From an uncultured Pseudomonadota bacterium (GTDB taxonomy: Bacteria > Pseudomonadota > Gammaproteobacteria > Steroidobacterales > Steroidobacteraceae): a DNA stretch of 64,000 bases. Shown piece after piece: positions 50,088-59,681 of this stretch. Location: positions 1 through 64,000 of the forward strand of contig CAIOZU010000014.1 of NCBI GenBank assembly GCA_903862885.1. Reading direction: 5' to 3'. Under the pieces are notes generated by a model, which had not been told where the DNA came from, did no database searches, and saw only the letters and a program-made list of their open reading frames with translations. The number at the start of each line of letters is the position of its first letter. The stretch's first letter is position 1. A program made the position numbers and the translations under genes.

Positions 50088-52661
50088 TTAGAAGCTTTGA
50101 CCGAAGCTGATGCCCACCAAGCGCGGCTGAATGGGAATCACATTGACTAGTGTGCAGGTGCTGGTGGCGCAGCCCGTAAAGCGGATGGCATCCGCACGTC
50201 GATCCAAGGCGTTTTTGACATACAGTTCTGCCTTCCAGCCGTTGCGGTTGATGCCCGCCGACAGGTCGATGGCGGCATAACCGGCTTGCGTGCCCAGTAC
50301 CGCTAGATCCGCGGTGCGTAGGGTGGGCAGTGAGTCGGACTGATAGACCACGGCCAGTTGTCCATGGGCGCGGTATTCACCTGCATTCCATTCGTAACGA
50401 GCGATCGTATTGCCTTTGACCTTGGAGGAGACCGGTAACCGCGAGCCGGCGGGTGACAGGACTTCATTGAGCTTATCTGGGTTGTCGGCTCTAGGCTCCG
50501 TGCAGTTGTGTGAGGGGCTAGCGTACTTGCAGGCGTTATCCAGTGACTTGGCATCGAGTACGGTGATGGAGCTTGACAGAGTGAGCCCATCTATCGGGAC
50601 GTACTGAACATCCGCCTCTAATCCTTTGATGGTCGCACGCCCTGCGTTTAGCACAATGGTGATCGCATTAGGCCCTAAGAATCCAAATTGCGCATCTTTC
50701 CATTGCTCATAGAACAGCGCGCCATTAACCCGTAGGCGGTGATCAAGCCAAGTGGTTTTGCTGCCCAACTCGAAGTTAGTGAGGTAGTCCGGATTGTAGG
50801 ACGGGATCACGGAGACGCGATTGAGACCGCCGGGTCTAAAACCGGTGGACCACGTGGCGTAGACCATGTGGTCGTCGTCGATCGTGTAGGTGAGATTCAC
50901 CCGGTGCGTGGCACTGCTTTTGCTGGTTCTAAAGTCCAGGTTGGTGCAAGGTTGTCCCGGATTAGTAAAGATGACTGGGGTGGTGCACTGCACTTCGCCG
51001 GTGGATGACCAGCCGATGGTATTGGCGACCGTGTTGTAGCCGTTAAAGCCATTGACCGTGTTGTCGTAATGGAAAAAACGAATACCGCCGGTCAGGGCCC
51101 ACTGACTAGTGAGGTCATAAGTCATGTCGGTAAACACCGCGCGGTCTCGATCCGTGCGATAGGCATGATCCAAGTAGATGGTGCTGGGTGATCCACCGAT
51201 TGACCAGCCACATCCGATGGCGATGCCGCAGTCACCGGGCGTTTGTTCGGGTGCGAGACCAGGCGCGACGTAGTCGGCGCGTGTTTCATTGAACTGACGC
51301 TCCATGAACAGTCCCAATACACCATGCAAGCGCCAGCCTTTCGGTGTGCTTAATCGCAATTCGTGGGATTGCTTGGTGAAGTGGTTGGCCGCCGTGAATT
51401 TTTGGGCGGGGCTGATGAGTGCGCCATTTTGGTCGTGAAAATGGCTGCCAAAGTAGTCGGCATAGCCATTCGGGGAACCCGGCGTGCCACCGGCATGGTG
51501 ATACGCTACATCGTAAAAGAGCGAATAGTCTGAATAGTCGCTGACGTTATAGGCGCTGCGCTTGATATAGCCCGCGTCATAGTTCAAATCAAAATCAGCG
51601 ATCTTTCCTTCCACGGCTAACGTGCCCATGGTCCAGTTGTCGCGATTAATTTCTGCAAAATAACGGGAGATATTGAGATCACCCGAGCCACCTAGTGTCA
51701 TGGTGGGTAGGGCTGCGCCCGTCGCCTCGTACGGCGTGAGGGTCACAGGAAAGGGTGTGTAGGCGTTTTGGCCATAATTGGTTTGGTTTTGGGCGATGAA
51801 GGTTGGGGTCACGGTCCAGGTGTCGTTGAGATTGACCTTAAGCGCTACGCGACCACCGGTGGTATCAATCGAGTTCGAATTCTTTTTGACGAACTGGGCG
51901 TCATTGCGGCTGATGCCAGAGGTCGGGAAATACTGCGGTGAATTTTGTACCACATTGATGTAGCCGCCATCATGTTCGCTCCAGCCGACTAAGCGGATCG
52001 CTGCTTGGTCATTAATGGGGATGTTGGCAAAGCCTTCGATTTTTCCGCCGGCAGCGCCGACGGTGTAGGTCTCTCCTGTGATGTCATAACCCGCTTCAAA
52101 CTTCGTTGGGTCGGGCTTGTTGGTGATGATGCGCATAGTGCCGGCCATTGAGCTTGCGCCGAACAGCGTGCCTTGCGGACCCGACAAGGCCTCGACGCGT
52201 TGGACGTCATAGATGTGCATGTCGAGGTTGTTGGCAATGGTGGTGACTGGCATGTCATCTAAGTAGAGACCCACCATGGGTTGTGAGCCGAGGTGCAGTC
52301 CATCGCCGCCGTTGGTGACGCCGCGCACGTATAGCTGAGCTTGGCCTGGGCCGTAGGATTGCACCGATAGACTGGGCAGATAGCGGGAGTAGTCATCGAA
52401 GCTGGCGACTTTGAGGTCCAGCAATTTCTTTTGGTCGATGGCCTGGATGCTGATGGGCACCGCCTGCAGGTTCTCAGCACGCTTTTGTGAGGTGACGATC
52501 ACCTCTTCTAACATCCCACTGTTGGCGGGAGCCTGCTGTGCTTGTGCGGCTAAGCTCGCGCCTAAGATCGAGGAGGTCATCAAGGCGAGCGGCTTGAGCC
52601 GTAACGAACGCTGTAAGGAAGGCATGTTGAGCTTTCGCACAGTTAAGTCCTTGATTTTCAT
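50088..52661 (-). CDS. TonB-dependent receptor, tandem copy 2
   Basis: Outer-membrane receptor, 857 residues from ATG 52661 (ATG 52625 is possible and leaves a normal signal peptide ending GASLAAQA). TonB-box region LEEVIVTSQKRAENLQ, plug motifs QLYVRGVTNGGDGLH and VEALSGPQGTLFGASSMAG, barrel end RLVGISFGQSF. It is about 30 residues longer than copy 1, with extra extracellular-loop sequence such as CGIAIGCGWSIGG (two cysteines), where ligand specificity usually resides. Both copies point the same way, 216 bp apart, and each may have its own promoter. The ligand is unknown; no siderophore or sugar genes flank it. Confidence 0.92.
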   Translation of the reverse strand: MKIKDLTVRKLNMPSLQRSLRLKPLALMTSSILGASLAAQAQQAPANSGMLEEVIVTSQKRAENLQAVPISIQAIDQKKLLDLKVASFDDYSRYLPSLSVQSYGPGQAQLYVRGVTNGGDGLHLGSQPMVGLYLDDMPVTTIANNLDMHIYDVQRVEALSGPQGTLFGASSMAGTMRIITNKPDPTKFEAGYDITGETYTVGAAGGKIEGFANIPINDQAAIRLVGWSEHDGGYINVVQNSPQYFPTSGISRNDAQFVKKNSNSIDTTGGRVALKVNLNDTWTVTPTFIAQNQTNYGQNAYTPFPVTLTPYEATGAALPTMTLGGSGDLNISRYFAEINRDNWTMGTLAVEGKIADFDLNYDAGYIKRSAYNVSDYSDYSLFYDVAYHHAGGTPGSPNGYADYFGSHFHDQNGALISPAQKFTAANHFTKQSHELRLSTPKGWRLHGVLGLFMERQFNETRADYVAPGLAPEQTPGDCGIAIGCGWSIGGSPSTIYLDHAYRTDRDRAVFTDMTYDLTSQWALTGGIRFFHYDNTVNGFNGYNTVANTIGWSSTGEVQCTTPVIFTNPGQPCTNLDFRTSKSSATHRVNLTYTIDDDHMVYATWSTGFRPGGLNRVSVIPSYNPDYLTNFELGSKTTWLDHRLRVNGALFYEQWKDAQFGFLGPNAITIVLNAGRATIKGLEADVQYVPIDGLTLSSSITVLDAKSLDNACKYASPSHNCTEPRADNPDKLNEVLSPAGSRLPVSSKVKGNTIARYEWNAGEYRAHGQLAVVYQSDSLPTLRTADLAVLGTQAGYAAIDLSAGINRNGWKAELYVKNALDRRADAIRFTGCATSTCTLVNVIPIQPRLVGISFGQSF

Positions 52662-52748
52662 TTAGTTTAAAAAATTTTCGCGTGAGCTGTCTACGACAGC
52701 CTAGTAGGGTCCGTGTATTTAAGCAATCCGTGATATTTCGCAGCGTAT

Positions 52749-54173
52749 TTAGATCGCTAGGGGGGGTGGATGGACATGTCGCCAACGGCCGCTATGCCAT
52801 CGAAGCCACAAGCTGCTGCCTAAGGCCACGACGTACACGACACTGGCGACCCACCCACCGATCGCACCGAAGCCCAAGGCCGGTAGGAAGGTGACCCAGC
52901 CATGACCTGGCCCAAAGGTCAGGATATGGGTGGCGGGTACCCACAGGCCCCAGGAGAGTACCGCCACGATCAAGGCCGGCACGTGTACATCGGAGGCCCC
53001 TCGAAGGCAGAAGCTGGCGCTCAGATTTAAGCCGTCAAAGGCTTGGTAGCAGGCAGCCATCCAGATCAGGGGCGTCGCCAGCCGAAGGACTGCCGGTGCG
53101 TCGGGGTCGGTGGGATTCAGAAATAAGGGCAGCAGCCAAGGGCTCGCGAGCGCCAACAAAAGACCCACGATGCCCATGAAACCCATGGTCAGTCGCATGA
53201 TCGCATTCCCAGTGCGCCGCGCCCATTCCAGATCACCCGCCCCAATGGCTTGGCCCACCAAGGTGGTGCCAGCGAGTGCGATACCAATACCTGGCAGGTA
53301 AGCGATGGAGGTCAACATCATCACAATTTGTGTGGCGGCCCCTGCGGTCGCGCTCTCGGTCACCAACATCAACTGAAACAGGGCAAGGCCGAGGAGATCC
53401 GCGGTACTACCGAGCCCCATGGGCAGCCCCAAAAGAAACTGTTGGCGAATGGCGGGTCGTCGCCACGTGGTGTGGGTGCTGTAGCCCCGGCGCAGGCGTT
53501 TGCCTAAGAAAAACCACAGGGACAGTGCCACGCCAACCGCTTGTGCCGCGACGGTGCCCCATGCCGATCCTGCCATCCCAAGGCCGAGGGTAAACATAAA
53601 AAATTGATTGAAAGGAATATTGAGCAGCGCCATCGCGACTGTCACCCAGAGGGTCACACGGGTGCGGCCGATGCCGTTAAAAAATCCAGTGAGTGACCAA
53701 GCGACCAGTGCAATGGGGCCACCCACCGCCATTCGAGGCCACCAGTAGCTGAGTGCCAAGCCTTGCACCTCCGGGCTGAGGTGAAGGAGCTTTAACAGGG
53801 GTGCCCCTAAAAAGCCGATGCCAATAAAGAGGGGAATCGTGAGCAAAGACGCATACAGGCCGGACCAGGCCGCGGAGGCCGCATCCGCATATCGGCCGGC
53901 ACCATGTGCTTGGGCGGCCAGCGTCTGTACCGCCATGGCCACACCGCCAAGGAAGATGATCGAACACAGCACGATCCAGTAAATCGCCGACATGGCGGCG
54001 GTGGCGGCAGTCGATAGGTGGCTAACAAACCACGTATCGGTCAGATTCAGTGCCGATTGGACGGCGCTATTGATCATCAAGGGCCCTGACAATTGCACAA
54101 TGGCCCAGTAATCAATCTGTGGGCGACCGCTGGCGTCGATGCGCTGCGCCGGTCGGTGGGGAGATGCGCTCAT
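52749..54173 (-). CDS. MATE-family efflux transporter
   Basis: Twelve-helix multidrug and toxic compound exporter, 474 residues, with the two homologous bundles of the family: the first half opens LSGPLMINSAVQSALNLTDTWFVSHLS (about residues 25-51) and the second LLGLPMGLGSTADLLGLALFQ. It exchanges cations for drugs or metabolites across the inner membrane. ATG 54173 is chosen because it gives a short cytoplasmic N-terminus; the frame is open further upstream to 54272. It is divergent from the reductase gene at 54361. The substrate is unknown. Confidence 0.92.
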   Translation of the reverse strand: MSASPHRPAQRIDASGRPQIDYWAIVQLSGPLMINSAVQSALNLTDTWFVSHLSTAATAAMSAIYWIVLCSIIFLGGVAMAVQTLAAQAHGAGRYADAASAAWSGLYASLLTIPLFIGIGFLGAPLLKLLHLSPEVQGLALSYWWPRMAVGGPIALVAWSLTGFFNGIGRTRVTLWVTVAMALLNIPFNQFFMFTLGLGMAGSAWGTVAAQAVGVALSLWFFLGKRLRRGYSTHTTWRRPAIRQQFLLGLPMGLGSTADLLGLALFQLMLVTESATAGAATQIVMMLTSIAYLPGIGIALAGTTLVGQAIGAGDLEWARRTGNAIMRLTMGFMGIVGLLLALASPWLLPLFLNPTDPDAPAVLRLATPLIWMAACYQAFDGLNLSASFCLRGASDVHVPALIVAVLSWGLWVPATHILTFGPGHGWVTFLPALGFGAIGGWVASVVYVVALGSSLWLRWHSGRWRHVHPPPLAI

Positions 54174-54360
54174 GGGGTCGCTGCTGGCTGAGCGCCACCT
54201 GCGCGCGTATGGCCACTTGTTATTGAGAGGAGTGCGTGCGTGACCAACATCACCTGATCGTACCACTGCCACGTCCGGTGGCTGCCTCTTCGAGGGTGCG
54301 GGCGTGTAAACTGGCGTTTATGTCATGGCCGCGGTGCGGCGCAGTGGGGGAGATGAGATC

Positions 54361-55413
54361 GTGTCTGACGACGCCTTTGCGGGAGCGCCCATCACCACCG
54401 AGGTGGTGATCATTGGTGCGGGTCCTTGTGGCTTGTTCCAGGTGTTTGAGTTGGGTTTGCTTGGCATCAAAGCGCACCTGATTGATTCGCTGCCCACCCC
54501 GGGTGGCCAGTGCACCGAGCTCTACCCGGATAAGCCTATTTATGACATCCCCGCACTGCCCGTCTGTGGCGCTCAAGAGTTAGTCGATCGACTGCTCGAG
54601 CAGATCAAGCCCTTTGGTGCAGTTCATCACTTAGGTGAAGAGGTCGTGGCGTTAAAGCGCGACGCGACCGGACGACGCTTTCACTTAGAGACCTCGCGCG
54701 GTACGCGCTTTGACGCGGGGGCGGTGGTCATCGCCGGTGGGGTGGGTTCGTTTCAGCCGCGTCGCTTGGTGGTCGAAGGTGCTGAGGCGGTGGAGGGTCG
54801 CTCACTGCATTACCGGGTACGCAAAGCGGACGACTTTAAAGGCCAGCGTTTAGTCATCCTAGGTGGAGGAGATTCCGCGCTCGATTGGACCTTGGCCCTT
54901 GCCGATCAGGCGACGCATGTGACGCTCGTGCATCGTCGCGCTGAGTTTAAAGCGGCACCGGCTTCTGTGGCTCGGATGCACGCTTTAGTGGCATCCGGTC
55001 AAATCGACTTTTTGCAAGGACTCGTGCAGCGGGTAGACGCCACTCCGGGTGGGCTCTCAGCTATTGAGATTCAGTCCCCAGATAAGGCGCTGCATCGCTT
55101 GCCTTGTGATCACGTGTTAGCTTTTTATGGGTTGCATCCAAAGCTTGGGCCGATCGCTGAGTGGGGCTTGGCGCTTGAGAAAAAAGCGCTCACGGTAGAC
55201 ACCGAGAAGTTTGCGACCAGTGAGCCTGGGATCTTTGCGGTCGGCGACATTAATACGTATCCCGGCAAAAAGAAGTTAATTTTATCTGGCTTCCATGAAG
55301 CTGCGCTCGCCGCTTTTGGCGTGCAGGCTTGGTTGTATCCAGATAAGCGACAGTTTCTGCAATACACCACCACCAGCCCAGTGATGCAAAAGCGATTGGG
55401 CGTGAGCGGCTGA
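54361..55413 (+). CDS. ferredoxin/flavodoxin-NADP reductase (YumC/TrxR-like)
   Basis: FAD- and NADPH-binding reductase of the thioredoxin-reductase-like FNR class, 350 residues. FAD motif VVIIGAGPCGLFQVFELG (about residues 13-30), then GGQCTELYPDKPIYDIPALP, NADPH motif LVILGGGDSALDWTLAL and the C-terminal VGDINTYPGKKKLILSGFHEAALAA. The redox CxxC of thioredoxin reductase is absent, as expected for YumC-type FNR. Start GTG 54361 follows GGGGGAG with good spacing; an ATG at 54325 gives 12 extra residues. It supplies reduced ferredoxin or flavodoxin. It precedes tesB by 54 bp. Confidence 0.9.
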   Translation: MSDDAFAGAPITTEVVIIGAGPCGLFQVFELGLLGIKAHLIDSLPTPGGQCTELYPDKPIYDIPALPVCGAQELVDRLLEQIKPFGAVHHLGEEVVALKRDATGRRFHLETSRGTRFDAGAVVIAGGVGSFQPRRLVVEGAEAVEGRSLHYRVRKADDFKGQRLVILGGGDSALDWTLALADQATHVTLVHRRAEFKAAPASVARMHALVASGQIDFLQGLVQRVDATPGGLSAIEIQSPDKALHRLPCDHVLAFYGLHPKLGPIAEWGLALEKKALTVDTEKFATSEPGIFAVGDINTYPGKKKLILSGFHEAALAAFGVQAWLYPDKRQFLQYTTTSPVMQKRLGVSG

Positions 55414-55467
55414 TCGGTGTCACTCAAGGCAATAGCTCAGGCATTGGCTCAGGCATTAGGATGACGC

Positions 55468-56340
55468 ATGGATAAGCGACTCACGGATATCATTTCGGTC
55501 TTGCAGCTAGAAGCCTTAGAAATCAATTTATTTCGCGGTGAGAGCCGTGACATTGGTAGCCCGCAGGTATTTGGTGGGCAGGTATTGGGGCAAGCGTTAA
55601 TGGCCGCGTATCGAACCGTGGAGGCGCGTCATTGCCATTCGCTGCATGCTTACTTTTTAAGACGCGGCGATTTTAATGCGCCGATTGTCTATCAGGTGGA
55701 TCGCAGTCGCGATGGGCATAGCTTTTCTAGTCGACGGGTGGTTGCTATTCAGCATGGCGAGCAAATATTCCACATGGCGTGCTCCTTTCAGACAGAGGAG
55801 TCTGGGCTTGAGCATGCGGCATTGATGCCGGATGTGCCGTCGCCTGAAGCGCTGAAGGACATCAGTGATTACCCTAAGGCCATGCTGGAGGTGTTGCCCG
55901 AGGTGGTGCGCCGTCACTTTACTATGGAGCGGCCCTTTGAGTTTAGGCCAGTGACCATGCGCAATTACTCACAACCTGAAGTGGCCTCCCCCACGCGTTG
56001 TGTGTGGTTCAGAGCCGTGGATGCCTTGCCGGATGGCGATGCCGCACTGCCTCGTTGCTTGTTGGCCTATATGTCGGATTATCATTTGCTGGATGTGACG
56101 ACCCAGCCGCACGCCTTGTCATTTGTCGATTTGCAGATGGCCAGTATCGATCATGCGATGTGGTTCCATCGGCCGTTTCGTTTCGATGATTGGTTGCTGT
56201 ATGCCATCGATAGTCCAAATGCATCCGGGGCACGCGGCCTGGCGCGTGGCATGATCTTCACGCGGGATGGGACGCTGGTGGCGAGTACGGTCCAGGAAGG
56301 CTTGATTCGGTTGCATTCCAAAACCAAACGCGCCGTCTAG
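55468..56340 (+). CDS. tesB: acyl-CoA thioesterase II
   Basis: Double-hotdog thioesterase, 290 residues (E. coli TesB 286), releasing free fatty acids from medium- to long-chain acyl-CoA. The N-terminal hotdog has VFGGQVLGQALMAAYRTV and HSLHAYFLRRGD. The active-site trio matches TesB: Asp in YMSDYHLLD, Ser in DSPNASGARG and Gln in STVQEGLIR. Its TAG shares the tetranucleotide CTAG with the stop of the convergent GNAT gene. Confidence 0.95.
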   Translation: MDKRLTDIISVLQLEALEINLFRGESRDIGSPQVFGGQVLGQALMAAYRTVEARHCHSLHAYFLRRGDFNAPIVYQVDRSRDGHSFSSRRVVAIQHGEQIFHMACSFQTEESGLEHAALMPDVPSPEALKDISDYPKAMLEVLPEVVRRHFTMERPFEFRPVTMRNYSQPEVASPTRCVWFRAVDALPDGDAALPRCLLAYMSDYHLLDVTTQPHALSFVDLQMASIDHAMWFHRPFRFDDWLLYAIDSPNASGARGLARGMIFTRDGTLVASTVQEGLIRLHSKTKRAV

Positions 56341-56945
56341 CGTTTTTTGGCGCGTGTCTGGGTCGCTTGGCTCTGCCAGCGTGCACGGTCAATGGTGTAT
56401 TGGTGGCAGTCCCAGTGGCGGCTGCCCACACGGAGTGCGCGACGCACTAAGCCCTGCCACATCAAGCCCGCCTTCATGAGCACACGACGAGAACCTTCAT
56501 TATCGGTGGCCACGATCGCGGTGATGTGCTTGAGCTTCATCGTCTCAAACCCAAACTGAATCATCGCTTTTGCCACTTCAGTGCCGTAACCATAGCCCCA
56601 GTGACGCGGTAACAGCATGTAGCCTAGGTCGGCGCTGTGGCGTCCCACCCGAGCGATGTCGCAGGCACCGATCAGTTTGTGAGATTTGCGGTGGATGACA
56701 GCGAGCTCGTAGCTTTTACGATCGCGACTTGGGCGACGGGCGACTTTGGTATGCGCAGCTCGTCTCGCCACCAGCAAGGCGCGACTCTCGAATGGCGCCT
56801 GCTCGCGCACCCGCGGGTGCGCGGCAAGGGCTTCGACGGCCTGCAGATCGCTACTTAAAAAATCACGCAGCAGTAACCGCGCTGTGCGGATTGGCAGCAG
56901 CGGCGGTTGAGTGTGGCTCGTGCGGCCCGTGAGCGGGGTATTCAA
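56337..56945 (-). CDS. GNAT-family N-acetyltransferase (RimJ/RimL-like)
   Basis: Acetyl-CoA-dependent acyltransferase, 202 residues. TARLLLRDFLSSDLQAV is the typical RimJ-type start, LGYMLLPRHWGYGYGTEVAKAMI holds the acetyl-CoA pyrophosphate loop (R/Q-x-x-G-x-G/A type), and ATDNEGSRRVLMKAGL is the late motif. The best start is TTG 56945, 4 bp after the upstream stop; no ATG is available near it. It is the last gene of the operon running from 61703. Its target (protein N-terminus or small molecule) is unknown. The basic C-terminal tail (TRAKKR) is notable. Confidence 0.85.
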   Translation of the reverse strand: MNTPLTGRTSHTQPPLLPIRTARLLLRDFLSSDLQAVEALAAHPRVREQAPFESRALLVARRAAHTKVARRPSRDRKSYELAVIHRKSHKLIGACDIARVGRHSADLGYMLLPRHWGYGYGTEVAKAMIQFGFETMKLKHITAIVATDNEGSRRVLMKAGLMWQGLVRRALRVGSRHWDCHQYTIDRARWQSQATQTRAKKR

Positions 56946-56949
56946 GCGA

Positions 56950-58407
56950 TCAGCTCTTATCGGATGGGTATTGAATGACCTTGCCGGGGTTCATGATATT
57001 TTTTGGGTCAACGGCCGCCTTAATGCGTTGCATGAGAGTCAAGGCGACTGGGTCTTCATAGCGTGTCAGTTCGCCGACTTTAAGTTGGCCAATGCCATGT
57101 TCCGCACTGAAGCTGCCACCCAGTTCAGCGACCAGGTCATGGACGGCTCGGGTAATCGTTGGCGCAAGCGCGAGAAAGGCGGCTTCGTTGGGGGAGTCAC
57201 GTGTTACGCCGGCGGGTGGGCTGACATTAAAGTGTAGATTGCCATCACCGACATGACCGTAACCGACGATGCGCGCCTCGGGTGCGATGCTTGAGATGAG
57301 AGCGGTGGCGCGCGTAACAAAATCATGTAATGCCGAGATCGGTAAAGACACATCGTGCTTGATGGACGCGCCTTCACGGGTTTGCGCCTCTGGAATGTGT
57401 TCCCGCATAAACCAGAAGGCGTCGCGTTCGCTAAAGGATTTGGCAATCACTGCATTGAGGATGTGCGAGGCTGCGGCTTCTGCACCAAGAAAGTCTTCTA
57501 CGCGAGCGGTCAGTTCTGGCCACGGACCCGGCGCTTGTAATTCTACGAGGACCAGTGCCGGGTAGGAGGTGGCGAAGGGAGGTGTGACACCGGCGATATG
57601 TTGTAACAGCAGTTGGTGGGCGATATCGGGAAGGTACTCAAAGCGCTCAACGATCTCGCCAAAATGACTGCGCAGGCGCGACAGCAGGGCCACGGCGCTG
57701 CCGATATGGTCGATTGCGACCAAAGCGGTCATGTAGTCGGTGGCTTGCGGAGACAACTTCAGGCACGCGCCGGTGATGATGCCTAAGGTGCCTTCGGCGC
57801 CTAGGAACAGCTGTTTGACGTCATAGCCGGTATTGTCTTTGCGAAGCCCTTTGAGTTGATTCAGTAAGCTGCCATCTGGCAGTACCACCTCAAGACCCAA
57901 CACCAGATCACGCATCATGCCGTAGCGAAGCACCGCGGTGCCGCCTGCGTTGGTCGATAAGTTACCGCCAATTTGGCAAGAACCCTCTGATCCTAATGAT
58001 AAGGGGAAGTGTCGATGGGCAGCGTGCGCCACCTCGCGCGCGCGTTGCAAGGTGCAGCCTGCATCTAGGGTCATGGTGTAACTCTGTGCATCCACCTCGC
58101 GCACGCGCGCGAGACGCGATAGACACAAAATGACTTGATGGCCACTCGCATCTGGCGTGGCACCTCCGCAGTAGCTGGTATTGCCGCCTTGTGGCACGAT
58201 GGCAATAGATTCTTGATGGCACAGCGTCACCACGGCCATCACTTGTTGGACGCTGTTGGGTCTGAGTACCAACGCGGCCCGTCCCTGATACAGCTGCCTA
58301 AAGTCGCGGCTGAAGGGCGCGGTGTCCTCGGCGCTGCAGAGCCAGCCGGCGTCTCCGACGATGGCTTTGAGTGCGTCGAGCATTTGGGCGGAGGGCGCTT
58401 CGCTCAC
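56950..58407 (-). CDS. FAD-linked D-2-hydroxyacid dehydrogenase (D-2-hydroxyglutarate type)
   Basis: Two-domain FAD-linked oxidase, 485 residues, similar to D-2-hydroxyglutarate and D-lactate dehydrogenases. FAD loop IVPQGGNTSYCGGATPD, then GSEGSCQIGGNLSTNAGG, FLGAEGTLGIITG, active-site VGYGHVGDGNLHFNV and the C-terminal SAEHGIGQLK. Start GTG 58407 overlaps the CFA stop as GTGA, giving translational coupling and a family-like N-terminus; the frame is open upstream to 58527, inside the CFA gene. D-2-hydroxyglutarate is by-product of serine synthesis and polyamine/lysine routes, but its position in a lipid-modification operon could mean another hydroxyacid. Confidence 0.88.
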   Translation of the reverse strand: MSEAPSAQMLDALKAIVGDAGWLCSAEDTAPFSRDFRQLYQGRAALVLRPNSVQQVMAVVTLCHQESIAIVPQGGNTSYCGGATPDASGHQVILCLSRLARVREVDAQSYTMTLDAGCTLQRAREVAHAAHRHFPLSLGSEGSCQIGGNLSTNAGGTAVLRYGMMRDLVLGLEVVLPDGSLLNQLKGLRKDNTGYDVKQLFLGAEGTLGIITGACLKLSPQATDYMTALVAIDHIGSAVALLSRLRSHFGEIVERFEYLPDIAHQLLLQHIAGVTPPFATSYPALVLVELQAPGPWPELTARVEDFLGAEAAASHILNAVIAKSFSERDAFWFMREHIPEAQTREGASIKHDVSLPISALHDFVTRATALISSIAPEARIVGYGHVGDGNLHFNVSPPAGVTRDSPNEAAFLALAPTITRAVHDLVAELGGSFSAEHGIGQLKVGELTRYEDPVALTLMQRIKAAVDPKNIMNPGKVIQYPSDKS

Positions 58408-59681
58408 CGGGCGGGGACCAGATGGATCGGCGCCCGACGACAGAGTGGCTTGGTGAGCAGCATGTGCACATCCCCCAGCTGCCGCTCCATAAAGCCACCC
58501 TCGCAGTAACACAGATAAAAATTCCACAAGCGTAGAAACTCATCGGAGTAGTGAAGCGCTTTTATTTGGTTCAGTTTGTTGTGCACGTTACGACGCCAAT
58601 CGCGAAGGGTAGTTGCATAATGAGGCCCAATGTCCTCCAAATGGAATAGTTTTAGATCCGTGGCGCGTTTTAGGGCGTCCGTCATGGCGCTGATTGACGG
58701 AATAAAGGAGCCCGGGAAGACGAAGCGCTGAATAAAATCCACTGACTTTAGGGCGGCCTCATAAAACTGATCTTGCAGGGTGATGGCCTGTAACAGGAAG
58801 CAGCCATCGGGTTTTAACAGGCGGCTACAGGTGGCCATATAGGTGTCTAAGAATTGCGGCCCCACCGCTTCGATCATTTCAATCGACACCAACTTATCGT
58901 AGCGGCCTGATAGCGCTCGATAGTCCTCCATGAGCACCGTGATCTTAGATTGAAGGCCTGCTTTCGCAATCGCCTCACACGCGTAGGCATGCTGCTCTTT
59001 AGAGATAGTCGTGGTGGTGATCTGGCAGCCGAAGTGGGTGGCGGCATAGATTGCTAGGCCGCCCCAGCCCGTGCCGATTTCTAGCAAATGATCGGTCGCT
59101 TTAAGATCCAGCTTGTGACAAATGGAGGCATATTTATTCAGTTGCGCCTCATCTAGGCTGCTGTGGGGGTGTGGATAAATGCCACAGGAGTACGCCATGG
59201 TGGGATCCAGCATCAGGGCAAAAAACTCGTTGCCCAAATCGTAGTGGGCGGCGATGTTCTTGCGGCTGCCGGATTGCGTATTGCGATTAACCCAATGCAA
59301 TAGCTTTCGAAGAGGAGCGCTCACCAGAGCAAAGCCACCCTCCATGCCGTTCATGACGTCGCGGTTTAATACCATTAAGCGGATGAGTGCGGTGAGATCA
59401 TCGACGGTCCAATGACCATAGATATAGCTCTCACCGGCGCCGATGGTGCCACCAAAGGCGGTATCTGCCCAGAATTGCGGGTCGAGCACCTCTATGGTCG
59501 CGCGCAAAGTAGACGACTGATGGTCGCCATAAGTGACGGTTTCGGTGCCATCAATGATCGTCAGTTGGCCGATCGTGAGGCGCGCTAGTTGTGCATGTAA
59601 GGCACGGCGTGCCAATGCGGCTAAGCCGGTCGTTGCGCGGTGGGTGGCGGTGCGTGTCGCGGGGATGATGGTGGGTTTCAT
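58404..59681 (-). CDS. cfa: cyclopropane-fatty-acyl-phospholipid synthase-like methyltransferase
   Basis: SAM-dependent enzyme acting on membrane unsaturated acyl chains, 425 residues from ATG 59681. IAAHYDLGNEFFALMLDPTMAYSCGIY (about 124-150) is the CFA substrate/active-site region, followed by the SAM motif LLEIGTGWGGLAIYAA and later FVFPGSFIPSI. The start overlaps the DUF1365 stop as ATGA. Paralogs in this gene context include methyltransferases that make methylated (furan-precursor) rather than cyclopropane fatty acids, so the exact product is uncertain. Confidence 0.92.
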   Translation of the reverse strand: MKPTIIPATRTATHRATTGLAALARRALHAQLARLTIGQLTIIDGTETVTYGDHQSSTLRATIEVLDPQFWADTAFGGTIGAGESYIYGHWTVDDLTALIRLMVLNRDVMNGMEGGFALVSAPLRKLLHWVNRNTQSGSRKNIAAHYDLGNEFFALMLDPTMAYSCGIYPHPHSSLDEAQLNKYASICHKLDLKATDHLLEIGTGWGGLAIYAATHFGCQITTTTISKEQHAYACEAIAKAGLQSKITVLMEDYRALSGRYDKLVSIEMIEAVGPQFLDTYMATCSRLLKPDGCFLLQAITLQDQFYEAALKSVDFIQRFVFPGSFIPSISAMTDALKRATDLKLFHLEDIGPHYATTLRDWRRNVHNKLNQIKALHYSDEFLRLWNFYLCYCEGGFMERQLGDVHMLLTKPLCRRAPIHLVPAR

